Source: Streptomyces sp. NBC_00234 (lineage in GTDB: Bacteria; Actinomycetota; Actinomycetes; Streptomycetales; Streptomycetaceae). From it: DNA of 64,000 nt. This document shows, piece after piece, positions 50,856 to 59,071 of the stretch. Every line of letters begins with the position of its first letter. Within the stretch, counting starts at the first letter, position 1. The stretch covers positions 5,084,001 to 5,148,000 of the forward strand of contig NZ_CP108101.1 in assembly GCF_036195325.1 (NCBI RefSeq). The letters run 5' to 3'. The translations under genes and the position numbers were made by a program. The notes below the pieces were generated by a model. It was not told the DNA's origin. It made no database searches and saw only the letters and a list, made by a program, of their open reading frames with translations.

Positions 50856-50883
50856 TGGGCCCCGGATGGGGCCCTGGGGCCCA
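50856..50883. promoter_or_regulatory. 7-2-7 palindrome upstream of pilin-toxin B
   Basis: A half-site TGGGCCC (50856-50862) precedes GGGGCCC-TG-GGGCCCA (50868-50883), ending 80 bp before the 50964 start. The rest of the 361-bp gap 50603-50963 shows no convincing gene; short frames there lack coding bias and conserved sequence. Confidence 0.68.
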
Positions 50884-50963
50884 TGCCTCGGGGGGTGACC
50901 TCGTGGTCGTATCGACAGAGTGGCTGAACTGCCTCTGAACGTCGACCGGTTGGGGGACCCGTT

Positions 50964-53327
50964 GTGGCTGGCGCAGGCGGATTCGCGGTTCCGGGTGGTG
51001 CGGCGGCAGGGCCAGGGGCAGGCGTCGCTCCCGCCGTTGGCAGGCAGTCGCTGCCATGGCCGCTCTATACGGCCCTCTTCCTCGTGCGGGCCCTGTTCGT
51101 GGTCACGGCCTTCGGCGGCATCGGCGTCCTGACGCTCGCGTCGTCGGTCGATGCCGTCGACGGTCAGTTGCTCGGGCTGCTGCTGTACGCGGCGCTGCCG
51201 GGCGTGATCGGGTTCGTCCTCTCGCTCTACGTGCGGACCGGGGGTCTCTGGGTCTGGCGCGGGCTCCTCGCCGTACACCTGTGGTTCGTCCTCGGTGCGC
51301 TGGCGACTCTGGGCGGATCCGGCAGCGGGCGGGGTATCACGCAGCTGGTGATACCCGTCGCCGTGCTGGTCCTGTTGTTCCGGACCGGTTCGAGCGACTG
51401 GTTCGGCCTTCGGCCCGAACAGCGGGTGGAGCGAAGGCCGTTCAGCATCGCGCGGATGATCAAGTGGCGTCGGGACGGCGGCCAGGCCACGGCCGAGTAC
51501 GTGGGTCTGGTGCTGGTCGTCGTGGCGATCGTCATCGGTCTCGTGGCGCTCGGGATCGGCGGCCAGGTGGCCGGCGGGTTCCGTAGCGCGATCTGCGAAG
51601 TGACCGGCAGCGCCTGCCCCGGCCCCGACGGCGGCGACGTGGTGGCCGGGGACGGGGGAGAGACCGGCGGGGCGGCCACCGGTGGTGCGGATTCCGGGGC
51701 GACCGTGACCGGTGGCACCGACGCGGGGGGCTCGGCGACGACCGGCGGATCGGATGCGGGCGGGGCGGACTCCGGTGGGTCCGGCGCCGCGGGCGGTTCG
51801 GGCGCCGCGGGCGGTTCGGGCGGCACGGAGGGCGAGGCATCCGGTTCCGGCGGGTCCTCCAGCGGCGGCACCACCATCCAGGTCGACGAGGGTGGCGACG
51901 ACATGGACGCCTCCGAGGGGGCGGACGGCGGCGATCCGGGCGAGGACGGAGACGACGGCGGGGACGACGACGGCGAGAGCTGCACGTCCGGATTCGGCGC
52001 GTTCCTGTCCTGCGCCGGGCATCAGACGGGCGGCTTCTTCAAGGGGCTGGTCGGCGACGGCCTCTGGGGCGATGTCACCGGCACGTTCGACACGATCCTG
52101 CACCCCATCAAGGCGTGGGAAGGCATCAAGGAGTACGGCAAGGGCCTCGGCGAGCAGTGGGTCGAGGACACGAAGGGCGCGTCCGACAAGTGGTCCAAGG
52201 GCGACTACCTGGGGGCGGCCTGGGACTGGACCAAGGCGTCCGGCAGCACCGGGCTGACGGTCCTGGACGACGTGTTCATCGGCGACGAAGTCCGCGACAT
52301 GTGGAAGAACGGCAACGAGGGCCAGGCGATCGGCACCGGCCTGTGGAACATCGGATCGCTTTTCATCCCCGGGTACGGCGAAGCCAAGCTGATCGGCAAG
52401 TTCGGAAAGCTGGGCAAGCTCGGGAAACTCGGCAAGCTGGGCGAGTTCACGCAGGCGGCCACGGACGCCGCCTCCAAGGCCAGGAAGGCCGCCAAGAAGG
52501 GAGACGTCGACGGCGCGCAGGCAGCCGCCGACGAAGCCCAGAAGCACGCCGACGACGCGGCGGACGAAGCAGGGCTCACCGGCTGCACCGTCGGCCTCGG
52601 CGGCCGGCTGCGGGTCCCGTACGAGGGCGGCGGGCTCGGCGGTACGGGCCTGGGAGTGGCCGGCTCCGGCACGGGCACGCTGGCGGCAGCGCCTGCGAGG
52701 GTGCCGGTCGGGCTGCTGGCCAAGGACTGCGACGAGGTCGACCCCGAGAAGAAGGCGGCGGCCGAGGAGGCGCAGAAGCAGGCCGACGAGGCGAAGAAGG
52801 CCGCCGCGGCGGCCAAGCGGAAGGCCGGCCTGGAACGGGCCCAGAACCAGCCGAAGCCCGCCTGGTACAAGGACCTCAAGAACCCGCGGGCCGGCACCAG
52901 GGACGGCAGTGACGGCAAGTGGACCTCGGTCAAGCCCGGCAACTGGAGCTACCAGAGCGAAATGGGTGCGCGGTACCAGGAGCAGATCTCGATGGTGGGC
53001 CGTGGCAAGGAGTACCGGGTCGAGCTCGACAAACTGACCGGCAAGCCGGTCGACTTCGACGGCTGGGACTCCGGTCGTGGCACCTATCTGGAAGCCAAGT
53101 ACGGCTATCGCGGGCCGGATTACTACAACGCGGAGACCGGCCGGCTCACCTCCGACATCGCCGACCGATGGGCCACTCAGGCAACCCGGCAGGTCGACGC
53201 CGCCCGCGGGAAGCCGGTCGAATGGCACCTGTCCGACCCGGAAGTCGCCGAGGCGGCGAGGATCATGTTCGAGGAAAGGGGCATCGACGTGACGGTGATC
53301 GACACTCCGGCCGATGTCATCGGCTGA
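50964..53327 (+). CDS. pilin-headed polymorphic toxin B with Tox-REase-5 C-terminus
   Basis: The 787-aa protein has the same layout as toxin A: four membrane helices (about 35-140), basic MIKWRRDGG173, prepilin site before QATAEYVG (Glu at +5), pilin helix (180-200), C211-x6-C218, a Gly/Ser/Asp linker (about 219-340) and the shared pretoxin region (about 362-500: DGLWGDVTGTFDTILHP, GSLFIPGYGEAKLIGK). The last ~150 residues are different and match Tox-REase-5: EMGARYQEQISMVG, PVDFDGWD (Asp699) and YLEAKYGY (Glu710-x-Lys712), the PD-(D/E)xK metal site. It should be a metal-dependent DNase. It starts at GTG 50964 (GGGGGA upstream). The Imm52-type gene follows 79 bp downstream. Delivery by the Tad machine is inference. 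Confidence 0.85.
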   Translation: MAGAGGFAVPGGAAAGPGAGVAPAVGRQSLPWPLYTALFLVRALFVVTAFGGIGVLTLASSVDAVDGQLLGLLLYAALPGVIGFVLSLYVRTGGLWVWRGLLAVHLWFVLGALATLGGSGSGRGITQLVIPVAVLVLLFRTGSSDWFGLRPEQRVERRPFSIARMIKWRRDGGQATAEYVGLVLVVVAIVIGLVALGIGGQVAGGFRSAICEVTGSACPGPDGGDVVAGDGGETGGAATGGADSGATVTGGTDAGGSATTGGSDAGGADSGGSGAAGGSGAAGGSGGTEGEASGSGGSSSGGTTIQVDEGGDDMDASEGADGGDPGEDGDDGGDDDGESCTSGFGAFLSCAGHQTGGFFKGLVGDGLWGDVTGTFDTILHPIKAWEGIKEYGKGLGEQWVEDTKGASDKWSKGDYLGAAWDWTKASGSTGLTVLDDVFIGDEVRDMWKNGNEGQAIGTGLWNIGSLFIPGYGEAKLIGKFGKLGKLGKLGKLGEFTQAATDAASKARKAAKKGDVDGAQAAADEAQKHADDAADEAGLTGCTVGLGGRLRVPYEGGGLGGTGLGVAGSGTGTLAAAPARVPVGLLAKDCDEVDPEKKAAAEEAQKQADEAKKAAAAAKRKAGLERAQNQPKPAWYKDLKNPRAGTRDGSDGKWTSVKPGNWSYQSEMGARYQEQISMVGRGKEYRVELDKLTGKPVDFDGWDSGRGTYLEAKYGYRGPDYYNAETGRLTSDIADRWATQATRQVDAARGKPVEWHLSDPEVAEAARIMFEERGIDVTVIDTPADVIG

Positions 53328-53406
53328 GCCCCGGGCCCTGAACGCAGAATACTGATCGCTGTGCAAGGGCGCTGATCATGCGGCGCCGAAGCGTGAGGAG
53401 AGTCTT

Positions 53407-54135
53407 GTGCTGGATGTCGGTGTGAACGGTCTCTGGGGTACGCGGGAGGAGGGCCCGCGGGAGATCGCCGAACGGTGGTTCGCCACGCTTGAGGGGCTCC
53501 GGCGTATGGATGCCGAGATCTTCGATGACTGGCACGAGGCGGGTAAGGACCTGCCGTCCGACCCCCTGCTGACTCCCTCGGTCCCCGCGCTGACCGAGTA
53601 CATCGAGCGCAAGAACACCGGACCGGATCTCGACGTGGTCGGATACACGACGTCCCTGTGGGCGCGCAATGACGGTACGCCGCACGTGAGCTCGGCCATT
53701 CACGCGGGTGGTTCGTCTCCGTACGTCGCCAACTCGGTCGCGATTTCCTTTGTCTCGCGCACGATGGACGAGACCGCGGAAGTGATCCGGCGCGCCCCGG
53801 AGATTCTGCGCGTCGTCGCGGATGCCTGGGGCATCGACGGCGGGCAGGTGTACAGCAGGTCCCAGTTCCGGGCCGTATCGCGTCACTTCTCGCTGAAGAA
53901 TTCGGACCCCCGTTGCGGGAGGGCCGTCTATCTCTCCGCCCGGCGTGCGGAACTCGCGCCCGAGGGGCTGCCGGGGACGTACACCCGTACCGCGTCGGGT
54001 GGACTGGTCATCGACCTCACGCATGGCGGTACCGCGTTCCCGTCGGACGAGGAGATCATCGAGGTCAACACGACGCTGCGGGCCACCGGTGCGCTGGAAC
54101 CGCTGCCCGTCCCCTTCGACCGGGCCACGCTCTGA
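53407..54135 (+). CDS. Imm52-family immunity protein
   Basis: The 242-aa cytosolic protein starts at GTG 53407 (GAGGAG upstream). The pattern NGLWGTREEGPREIAERWFATLEGLRRMDAEIFDDWHEAG is characteristic of Imm52, the family known to accompany Tox-REase-5 toxins. Later segments VANSVAISFVSR and VLRVVADAWGIDGGQVYS fit the same fold. It should bind and neutralise the nuclease of toxin B in the producing cell. It follows the toxin directly and precedes another small gene by 25 bp. Confidence 0.85.
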   Translation: MLDVGVNGLWGTREEGPREIAERWFATLEGLRRMDAEIFDDWHEAGKDLPSDPLLTPSVPALTEYIERKNTGPDLDVVGYTTSLWARNDGTPHVSSAIHAGGSSPYVANSVAISFVSRTMDETAEVIRRAPEILRVVADAWGIDGGQVYSRSQFRAVSRHFSLKNSDPRCGRAVYLSARRAELAPEGLPGTYTRTASGGLVIDLTHGGTAFPSDEEIIEVNTTLRATGALEPLPVPFDRATL

Positions 54136-54160
54136 CCTGCGCACCGGAGGAGGCCGCGCG

Positions 54161-54679
54161 ATGAGAGACCCGCTGGAGTTCAAGGACGCAGTGGACCGGC
54201 ACGTCCTGGCGGTCGAGGCCCTGCGGACGGGCCCGTACGCCCCTCCCTGGACGGGGTGCGCGGACCCCGGGCACTCCTCCTCCGGCGACGATTTCGCGGT
54301 GGTCGTCCTGCGGCGCAGCCAGGGCTTCTGGGAAGCCGAGGACGACGGCTCGATCCGGGACGCGACGCGCGAGGAGTTCGAGACCGAGCTGTGGGGGGTG
54401 GTGCTCGCCCTGGAGAAGCGCTGGGGGCCGCACGTCACCGTGTCGGCCGCTCCGGCGTACGAGCGACGTGACCAGGAGGGCCGACACCTGCCACCGCTCT
54501 TCGAGGCACTCCGGGAGCTCGGCTTCGACGACCTGCGGGTCTGGGAAGCGGACGGGCGCAGCATCGCGGTCGGCATGGGCCAGGCGCACCGCGAGGAGCC
54601 GTTCGTGCTGCTCGCCGCGGCGACCGGGTCCCCCGGAGGATTCGACCTGACCGGGGGAGCGGCGGGAACGGGTGCCTAG
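54161..54679 (+). CDS. small protein downstream of Imm52, possible second immunity factor
   Basis: The 172-aa protein, without signal or membrane segment, starts at ATG 54161 behind GGAGGAGG. Segments include EFKDAVDRHVLAVEALRTG, DDFAVVVLRRSQGFWEAEDDG and ELWGVVLALEKRWGPHVTVS. The layout resembles small SMI1/Imm-like proteins, but I cannot assign a family. As part of the toxin B unit it may be an orphan immunity gene. Its TAG stop lies in the terminal CTAG of an inverted-repeat element, so its original 3' end could have been altered by insertion. Confidence 0.7.
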   Translation: MRDPLEFKDAVDRHVLAVEALRTGPYAPPWTGCADPGHSSSGDDFAVVVLRRSQGFWEAEDDGSIRDATREEFETELWGVVLALEKRWGPHVTVSAAPAYERRDQEGRHLPPLFEALRELGFDDLRVWEADGRSIAVGMGQAHREEPFVLLAAATGSPGGFDLTGGAAGTGA

Positions 54680-54841
54680 GGCCTCTCGTTCGGATCATGC
54701 CGGGCTCGCGTGCCCTGGCGCGGCCATCTGCGGCGTTGTCGTCAATCACCAACGCTCCGCGTCGCCTCGATCCTCCGCCTTGCAACTGCCCGCACCAGAG
54801 CCCGCTCCCTGATCCGGCCTGATCCGAACGAAAGACCCTAG
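54676..54841. mobile_element. MITE-like 166-bp inverted-repeat element
   Basis: The ends form a 28-bp imperfect inverted repeat (25 of 28 pair; core CGTTCGGATCA with TGATCCGAACG), and both termini read CTAG. The interior is also partly self-complementary, so the whole can fold as a long hairpin. It supplies the TAG stops of both convergent neighbours (54677-54679 and 54838-54840) and can act as a terminator. It codes for nothing and looks like the short palindromic elements scattered in Streptomyces genomes. Confidence 0.72.
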
Positions 54842-56424
54842 AACTTGCTGAGCTCCCAGAAGCGGAACACGGTCGAGGCGTCCAGGGTCCACTGGAGGCC
54901 GGAGATGTTCTCGTGTGCCACCGCGTACTGCTTGCCCTGCCACAGAGGCAGGATCGGCAGGTCCTCGGCCACGTACTCCTGGAGCTCGTCGAAGGCGCGC
55001 TCGGTGGCGCCCCGTTCGGCCAGGGCGGCGGTGGCGGGGATGATCCGGCCGGTGATGTCGTCGTTCACGTAGCCGTTCTGCAGGACGTTGTCCGTGCCGA
55101 AGAAGGGCTGGGTGAAGTTGTCCGGGTCCGGGTAGTCCGGGACCCAGCCCTTCACATAGACGCCGAGCTGCCCGGCCGCGATGCGCTTCTCGTACTCGTC
55201 GAAGGGCAGGGACGTGACCTTCGCGTCGAACAGGCCGCTCGCGTTGAGCTGCCTGGCGATCGCGTGGAACGCGTTGTCGGTGGAGGGGCCGTAGCGGCTC
55301 GGCGTGGACCACAGCGTGAGCTTCACCTTGTCGGTGATGTTCGCGGCGCGCAGCGTCTGCTCCGCCTTGTCCGGCTGCGGGCTCCCGCCGTACAGGTCGA
55401 AGAACGCGGTGTTGTGGGCCGTGATGCCGGCCGGGACGATCGAGTACAGCGGGGTGGCCGTGGAGTGGTAGACCTCGCTGACGAGGGCGTCACGGTCCAC
55501 CAGGTACGCGATGGCCTTGCGCACGGGGAGCTTTCCGGCCACCGGGTCCTTCATGTTGAAGACCAGGTGCTGCACCTCGGCGCTGGTTCCCTCGACGACG
55601 TCGATGCCCTTGTCGGCCGTGGCGGAGGACTCCTGCAGCTCGGATATGTCCTGTGCGACCAGACCGCGGTAGGCGACATCGATGTCGCCGTTCTGCAGCG
55701 CGGACGCCAGCTTCTTCTGGTCGCCCCGGAAGAGTTCGAGGGTGATGCCGTCGTTCTTCACCTCGGCCGTGCCCCGGTAGCCGGAGTTGACCGAGAAGAC
55801 GGCCTTCGACTTGTCGAGGGACTTCAGCTGGTACGGCCCCGACCCGACGGCCTTGCCGTCCTTGCGCAGGCTGTCGGCCGGGTACGAGCGGTGGTCCACG
55901 ATGGATCCGGCGCCCGAGGCGATCTTGCTGGGGAAGGTGGCGTCGGGAACCGTGAGCTGGAAGACGACCGTCCGGGCGTCCGGGGTGGTGATCTTCGAGA
56001 TCGTGGAGAGCAGCGGCGCGGGGCCGGCTGGGTCGTTGATCCTGATCGCCCGGTCGAAGGAGTACTTCACGTCCTCGGACGTCAGGCTCTCGCCGTTGCT
56101 GAAGGTCAGACCGTCGCGGAGCGTGCACCGGTAGGTCCTGTTGCCGTTCTCGAACTCGCAGGACTTCGCCGCTTCCGGCTCCGGCGTCGAGCTCCCCCTG
56201 GGAAAGCTGATCAGGGACTGGAAGACGTTGTTGAACAGCAGCCAGGAACCCGGGTCGTAGCCCGAGGCCGGATCCGAGGCCAGCACGTCGTCCGACATGC
56301 CCACGACGATGGAGTCGCCGGACTGGCCGGAGTCCCCTCCGGTCTGGAGGCCGCAGCTGCTCAGCAGAGCCACCGCGAGACCGGCCCCCAGGGGAGCGCT
56401 TACCCACCGCTTACGTACGTTCAC
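54838..56424 (-). CDS. peptide-type ABC transporter substrate-binding lipoprotein
   Basis: The 528-aa family-5 solute-binding protein starts at GTG 56422-56424. It has lipobox LLSSCG (Cys near 24) and DppA/OppA-like segments: YDPGSWLLFNNVFQSLISFPRG, LRDGLTFSNGESLTSEDVKYSFDRA, VGSGPYQLKS, RKAIAYLVDRDALV and YVKGWVPDYPDPDNF. It binds oligopeptides or similar ligands outside the cell. No permease or ATPase genes are adjacent, so it is an orphan that must use a transporter encoded elsewhere. The ribosome site is weak. Its stop falls in the inverted-repeat element. Confidence 0.9.
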   Translation of the reverse strand: MNVRKRWVSAPLGAGLAVALLSSCGLQTGGDSGQSGDSIVVGMSDDVLASDPASGYDPGSWLLFNNVFQSLISFPRGSSTPEPEAAKSCEFENGNRTYRCTLRDGLTFSNGESLTSEDVKYSFDRAIRINDPAGPAPLLSTISKITTPDARTVVFQLTVPDATFPSKIASGAGSIVDHRSYPADSLRKDGKAVGSGPYQLKSLDKSKAVFSVNSGYRGTAEVKNDGITLELFRGDQKKLASALQNGDIDVAYRGLVAQDISELQESSATADKGIDVVEGTSAEVQHLVFNMKDPVAGKLPVRKAIAYLVDRDALVSEVYHSTATPLYSIVPAGITAHNTAFFDLYGGSPQPDKAEQTLRAANITDKVKLTLWSTPSRYGPSTDNAFHAIARQLNASGLFDAKVTSLPFDEYEKRIAAGQLGVYVKGWVPDYPDPDNFTQPFFGTDNVLQNGYVNDDITGRIIPATAALAERGATERAFDELQEYVAEDLPILPLWQGKQYAVAHENISGLQWTLDASTVFRFWELSKF

Positions 56425-56834
56425 AGGACTGTCTCGTGCTTTCTGTCGACCGATGCGAGGGGCTCCCGCACGGCCGCCGGCCCCCGTCAATGCGCCGATC
56501 ATAAGGAGCGCGGTGGTGGCTTGTTCTCGTGCCCCGGCACCCGATGCGCCGAGCTGGGCGGCATATGCCCGTACGTCACCAGAAACCGGCGCCGCCGGCC
56601 TCGGTGACAGCACTCGGCCCCCATCGGGGGAGGGCTGGGGTGCTCCCCGCCGGTGCCGAATTCGGCAGCGGCAGGACGTGCGGCCATGCGCGGGCCGAGC
56701 GGGGCGCGCAGCCGAATGGACCGGGGTCGAGAGAGTCGAAGCGGAACTATGTCTTCACCTTCAGTCCTCCATTACGGTCCTCCCACCTCGTGTGTTCACG
56801 AGGTCATGACAAGTCCGGAGGGAAGTTCACATCC
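56425..56834. other. 410-bp intergenic region
   Basis: This gap separates the divergent ABC binding protein and metalloprotease genes and should hold both promoters. I see no tRNA, strong hairpin or conserved coding frame. A GGAGGG ribosome site lies at its right end, before ATG 56835. Confidence 0.6.
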
Positions 56835-57479
56835 ATGTGGCGATTCATCACCCATGAGCGGCGAAGACGGCTCCAGGTATGGGCACTTGCTCTGGCCTTC
56901 CTCACTCTGGGGAGCGGAACGGCCGTGGCCGCGACGGACACCATGGTGCCGACGGCCAACTACGACCCGTGGTGCGACGACGGGCAGTCGGACGGAACCG
57001 TCTGTCAGACCGACAATGCGGATGTTTATTACTACATGGACAGTTCGGGCGAGTTCGAACTCGAACCCGTGGACCGGGAAATGGTGGTGAACATGTTCAC
57101 CAGCGAGTATTCGCCCACGGACCTGGTCCGCCATTACGACACCAATCCCACCTTCAGTGGTGACGGCGAAACCGACCATGTCTGGCAGGAGGGTTCGGAA
57201 GGGCTCGATTCCGATGCCATCGGAATGGCCTGGTGCGACGACGAAGCGATCTTCAGTTACAAATGCGATCAGCATTACATTCGCATCCGTGGGAACGACA
57301 CCTATGAATTGAGTGTCACCTGCCACGAGATGGGGCACGCCGTCGGGCTGGTCCACGGGGACAGTACGTCGCCCAAGCGGGACATGAACGACCATGCGGC
57401 GCTCGGCTGCATGGTGGCCGAGGACTACGAGGACAACCTCGGCAGCAACAACGTCAACGCCATCAACTCGACCTACTGA
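56835..57479 (+). CDS. secreted zinc metalloprotease-like protein (HExGHxxGxxH)
   Basis: The 214-aa protein has a basic n-region and hydrophobic signal (LQVWALALAFLTLGSGTAVAATD). The zinc motif of metzincins, CHEMGHAVGLVHGD, lies near residues 167-180, with the third His ligand six residues after the second. Downstream a Met (GCMVAED) could form the Met-turn. Many Asp and three or four Cys residues suit an extracellular metal-stabilised enzyme. It forms an operon with the next gene 14 bp downstream. The substrate is unknown. Confidence 0.8.
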   Translation: MWRFITHERRRRLQVWALALAFLTLGSGTAVAATDTMVPTANYDPWCDDGQSDGTVCQTDNADVYYYMDSSGEFELEPVDREMVVNMFTSEYSPTDLVRHYDTNPTFSGDGETDHVWQEGSEGLDSDAIGMAWCDDEAIFSYKCDQHYIRIRGNDTYELSVTCHEMGHAVGLVHGDSTSPKRDMNDHAALGCMVAEDYEDNLGSNNVNAINSTY

Positions 57480-57493
57480 GAAGGGAGTCGGCC

Positions 57494-58249
57494 ATGCGTA
57501 AGACAGTGGGAGTGGTGTCGGCCCTGGCGGTCGCTGCCGGATTGGTGTGGGTTGCGGGAATCGAGTCCGGGGGCGAGGACAGTTTCGCCGGCCGCAGCGG
57601 CCCGGTGATCGGTCACGGCAAGGACCGGATGCCGAGCAGTACGGCGAGCGACTGGGTGACGTACGCCGATCACGTGGTGGTGGCGACGGCCGTCGGTGAC
57701 AAGGAGGTGCCGCCCAGCGCCGGGGAGATCGAGCGGGGCGAGGGGATGATCGGCCGCAACGTGTCGATGAAGGTGGAGAAGGTGCTCTGGTCGCGGCCCT
57801 CTCCCGCCCAGCCGGCCCCGGACACCTACGTCCGGCCGTCGTCCGGCTGGGTCTTCAAGGGCGGAGTGGGCAACCGGCACGAGTACGCCCTGGCCGAGCG
57901 CCCCCGCATCGAGGTGGGTCACCACTATGTCATCGCACTGGCCTGGTCCCCGGCGAAGTGCTCCGAAGGCGACAAGCCGGAGCCGGCCCAGTGGGTCGGA
58001 CTCGGTGAGGGCTCGACCGTGCCCTATGACGAAGGGGTCATCGGACGTGGCGAGATGGAGGGAAGGCAGCAGGCGGCAGCCGCACGCGAGTCGGGAGTGA
58101 CGGCCCTGGCCGCTGTCGAGGGCAAGCTCGAGGAGAAGCTGGCGGGCCGGAGCGCGGATGCGCTGGTGGCGGCGCTGAAGACCGCGGAACCCTCGCAGAA
58201 CAGGGCCACGGCCCCGGCCGCCCGTTCTCTGCGGGGAACGTGCTCATGA
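57494..58249 (+). CDS. secreted or membrane-tethered protein of unknown function
   Basis: The 251-aa protein starts with a single hydrophobic segment (VGVVSALAVAAGLVWVAGIESG) that could be a signal or anchor. A beta-rich domain (WVTYADHVVVATAVGDKEV, NVSMKVEKVLWSRP, EVGHHYVIALAWSPAKC) and an Ala/Glu-rich helical C-terminus follow. No family is recognised. Its link to the metalloprotease upstream suggests a partner, inhibitor or substrate, but this rests on position only. Confidence 0.68.
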   Translation: MRKTVGVVSALAVAAGLVWVAGIESGGEDSFAGRSGPVIGHGKDRMPSSTASDWVTYADHVVVATAVGDKEVPPSAGEIERGEGMIGRNVSMKVEKVLWSRPSPAQPAPDTYVRPSSGWVFKGGVGNRHEYALAERPRIEVGHHYVIALAWSPAKCSEGDKPEPAQWVGLGEGSTVPYDEGVIGRGEMEGRQQAAAARESGVTALAAVEGKLEEKLAGRSADALVAALKTAEPSQNRATAPAARSLRGTCS

Positions 58250-58355
58250 CCGCGTGAGCCCGGATGACCGACCGGGCCCGCGCCCGGAGCCCCGTCTCGC
58301 CGGATGCCGGTGGGGCGGGGCGCTCTCGCGCCGTTCGCCGGTGCCGCGCCGCCGG

Positions 58356-58820
58356 TCAGCGTGCGGACCGCTCCACGGCTGCCGCGACGTCGTCGAGGTC
58401 CTGTGTCACCGCCTTGGCGACCGCCTTCGCGCCGAGACCGCCGAGGAGCTTGGAGACGAGACCGGCGAATCCGCCGGGCGGAGTGGCGGAGAACGTCATG
58501 CGGACGGTGGTCACGTCGGGCCCGCTCTCGGACAGGGCGAACTCCGATACGTAGTGAGCGCCGTGCGAATCGGCCTCGGCCACGTAGCGGGTGGAGGGCT
58601 CGCACACGGTGATGCGCATTTCCTCCGTCGCCTGCTTGCCGAACATCCGGCGGGTCTCGATCCAGCGGGTACCCACGGTGAACGGCCCCTCCGTGAGCAC
58701 CTCGACCGCTTCCACGCCGCTGAGTACCGAGGGCATGCCCCGGAGGTCGGTGAGTGCTTCCCAGACCTTCCCGGCCGGTGCGGCGATCCGTCGCTCGACG
58801 ACGACCTTCGGGTCACTCAT
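58356..58820 (-). CDS. SRPBCC/polyketide-cyclase-like protein
   Basis: The 154-aa START-like protein begins VVVERRIAAPAGKVWEALTDLRGMPSVLSGVEAVEVLTEGPFTVGTRWIETRRMFGKQATEEMRI and ends in a long amphipathic helix (SKLLGGLGAKAVAKAVTQDLDDVAAAVERSA), the typical helix-grip fold that binds hydrophobic ligands. The start at ATG 58818-58820 is favoured by the conserved N-terminal strand. It stands alone and its ligand is unknown. Confidence 0.87.
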   Translation of the reverse strand: MSDPKVVVERRIAAPAGKVWEALTDLRGMPSVLSGVEAVEVLTEGPFTVGTRWIETRRMFGKQATEEMRITVCEPSTRYVAEADSHGAHYVSEFALSESGPDVTTVRMTFSATPPGGFAGLVSKLLGGLGAKAVAKAVTQDLDDVAAAVERSAR

Positions 58821-59071
58821 GGTGGCGTCCTCTGTGGGGTGGGGGAGCAGGGGGCTGCGACACCATCGTGCACGGCGCCACCCGTCGTCGCGCGTCACCG
58901 GGGCCGGTGCGACGGCCGTACTCCGGCCCGCGGGGCATAGTCGCTTTCCTCTAGGTACCTACTATCCCGCCGGTGTTAGCTTCAGCGCGTCGCAGCGGGC
59001 CGGACCGGCCCCGGCGGCGTGTCCGTCCGTTTGGGCGGGCTCAACGCGAGGTGCTGACACGGGAGTTACTC

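Noticed and set aside
50641..50927. Small frames in the gap before toxin B
   Set aside because: They overlap the regulatory sites, lack ribosome sites and conserved sequence.
42059..53327. Toxins considered as type VII (LXG/WXG) or contact-dependent effectors
   Set aside because: No WXG100, LXG, EccC, filamentous haemagglutinin or Rhs repeats are present; the export module is prepilin-like.
50685..53366. 893-residue open frame on the minus strand
   Set aside because: It lies opposite toxin B, whose domains and third-position bias are clear; the antisense product is Gly/Arg/Val-rich without motifs.
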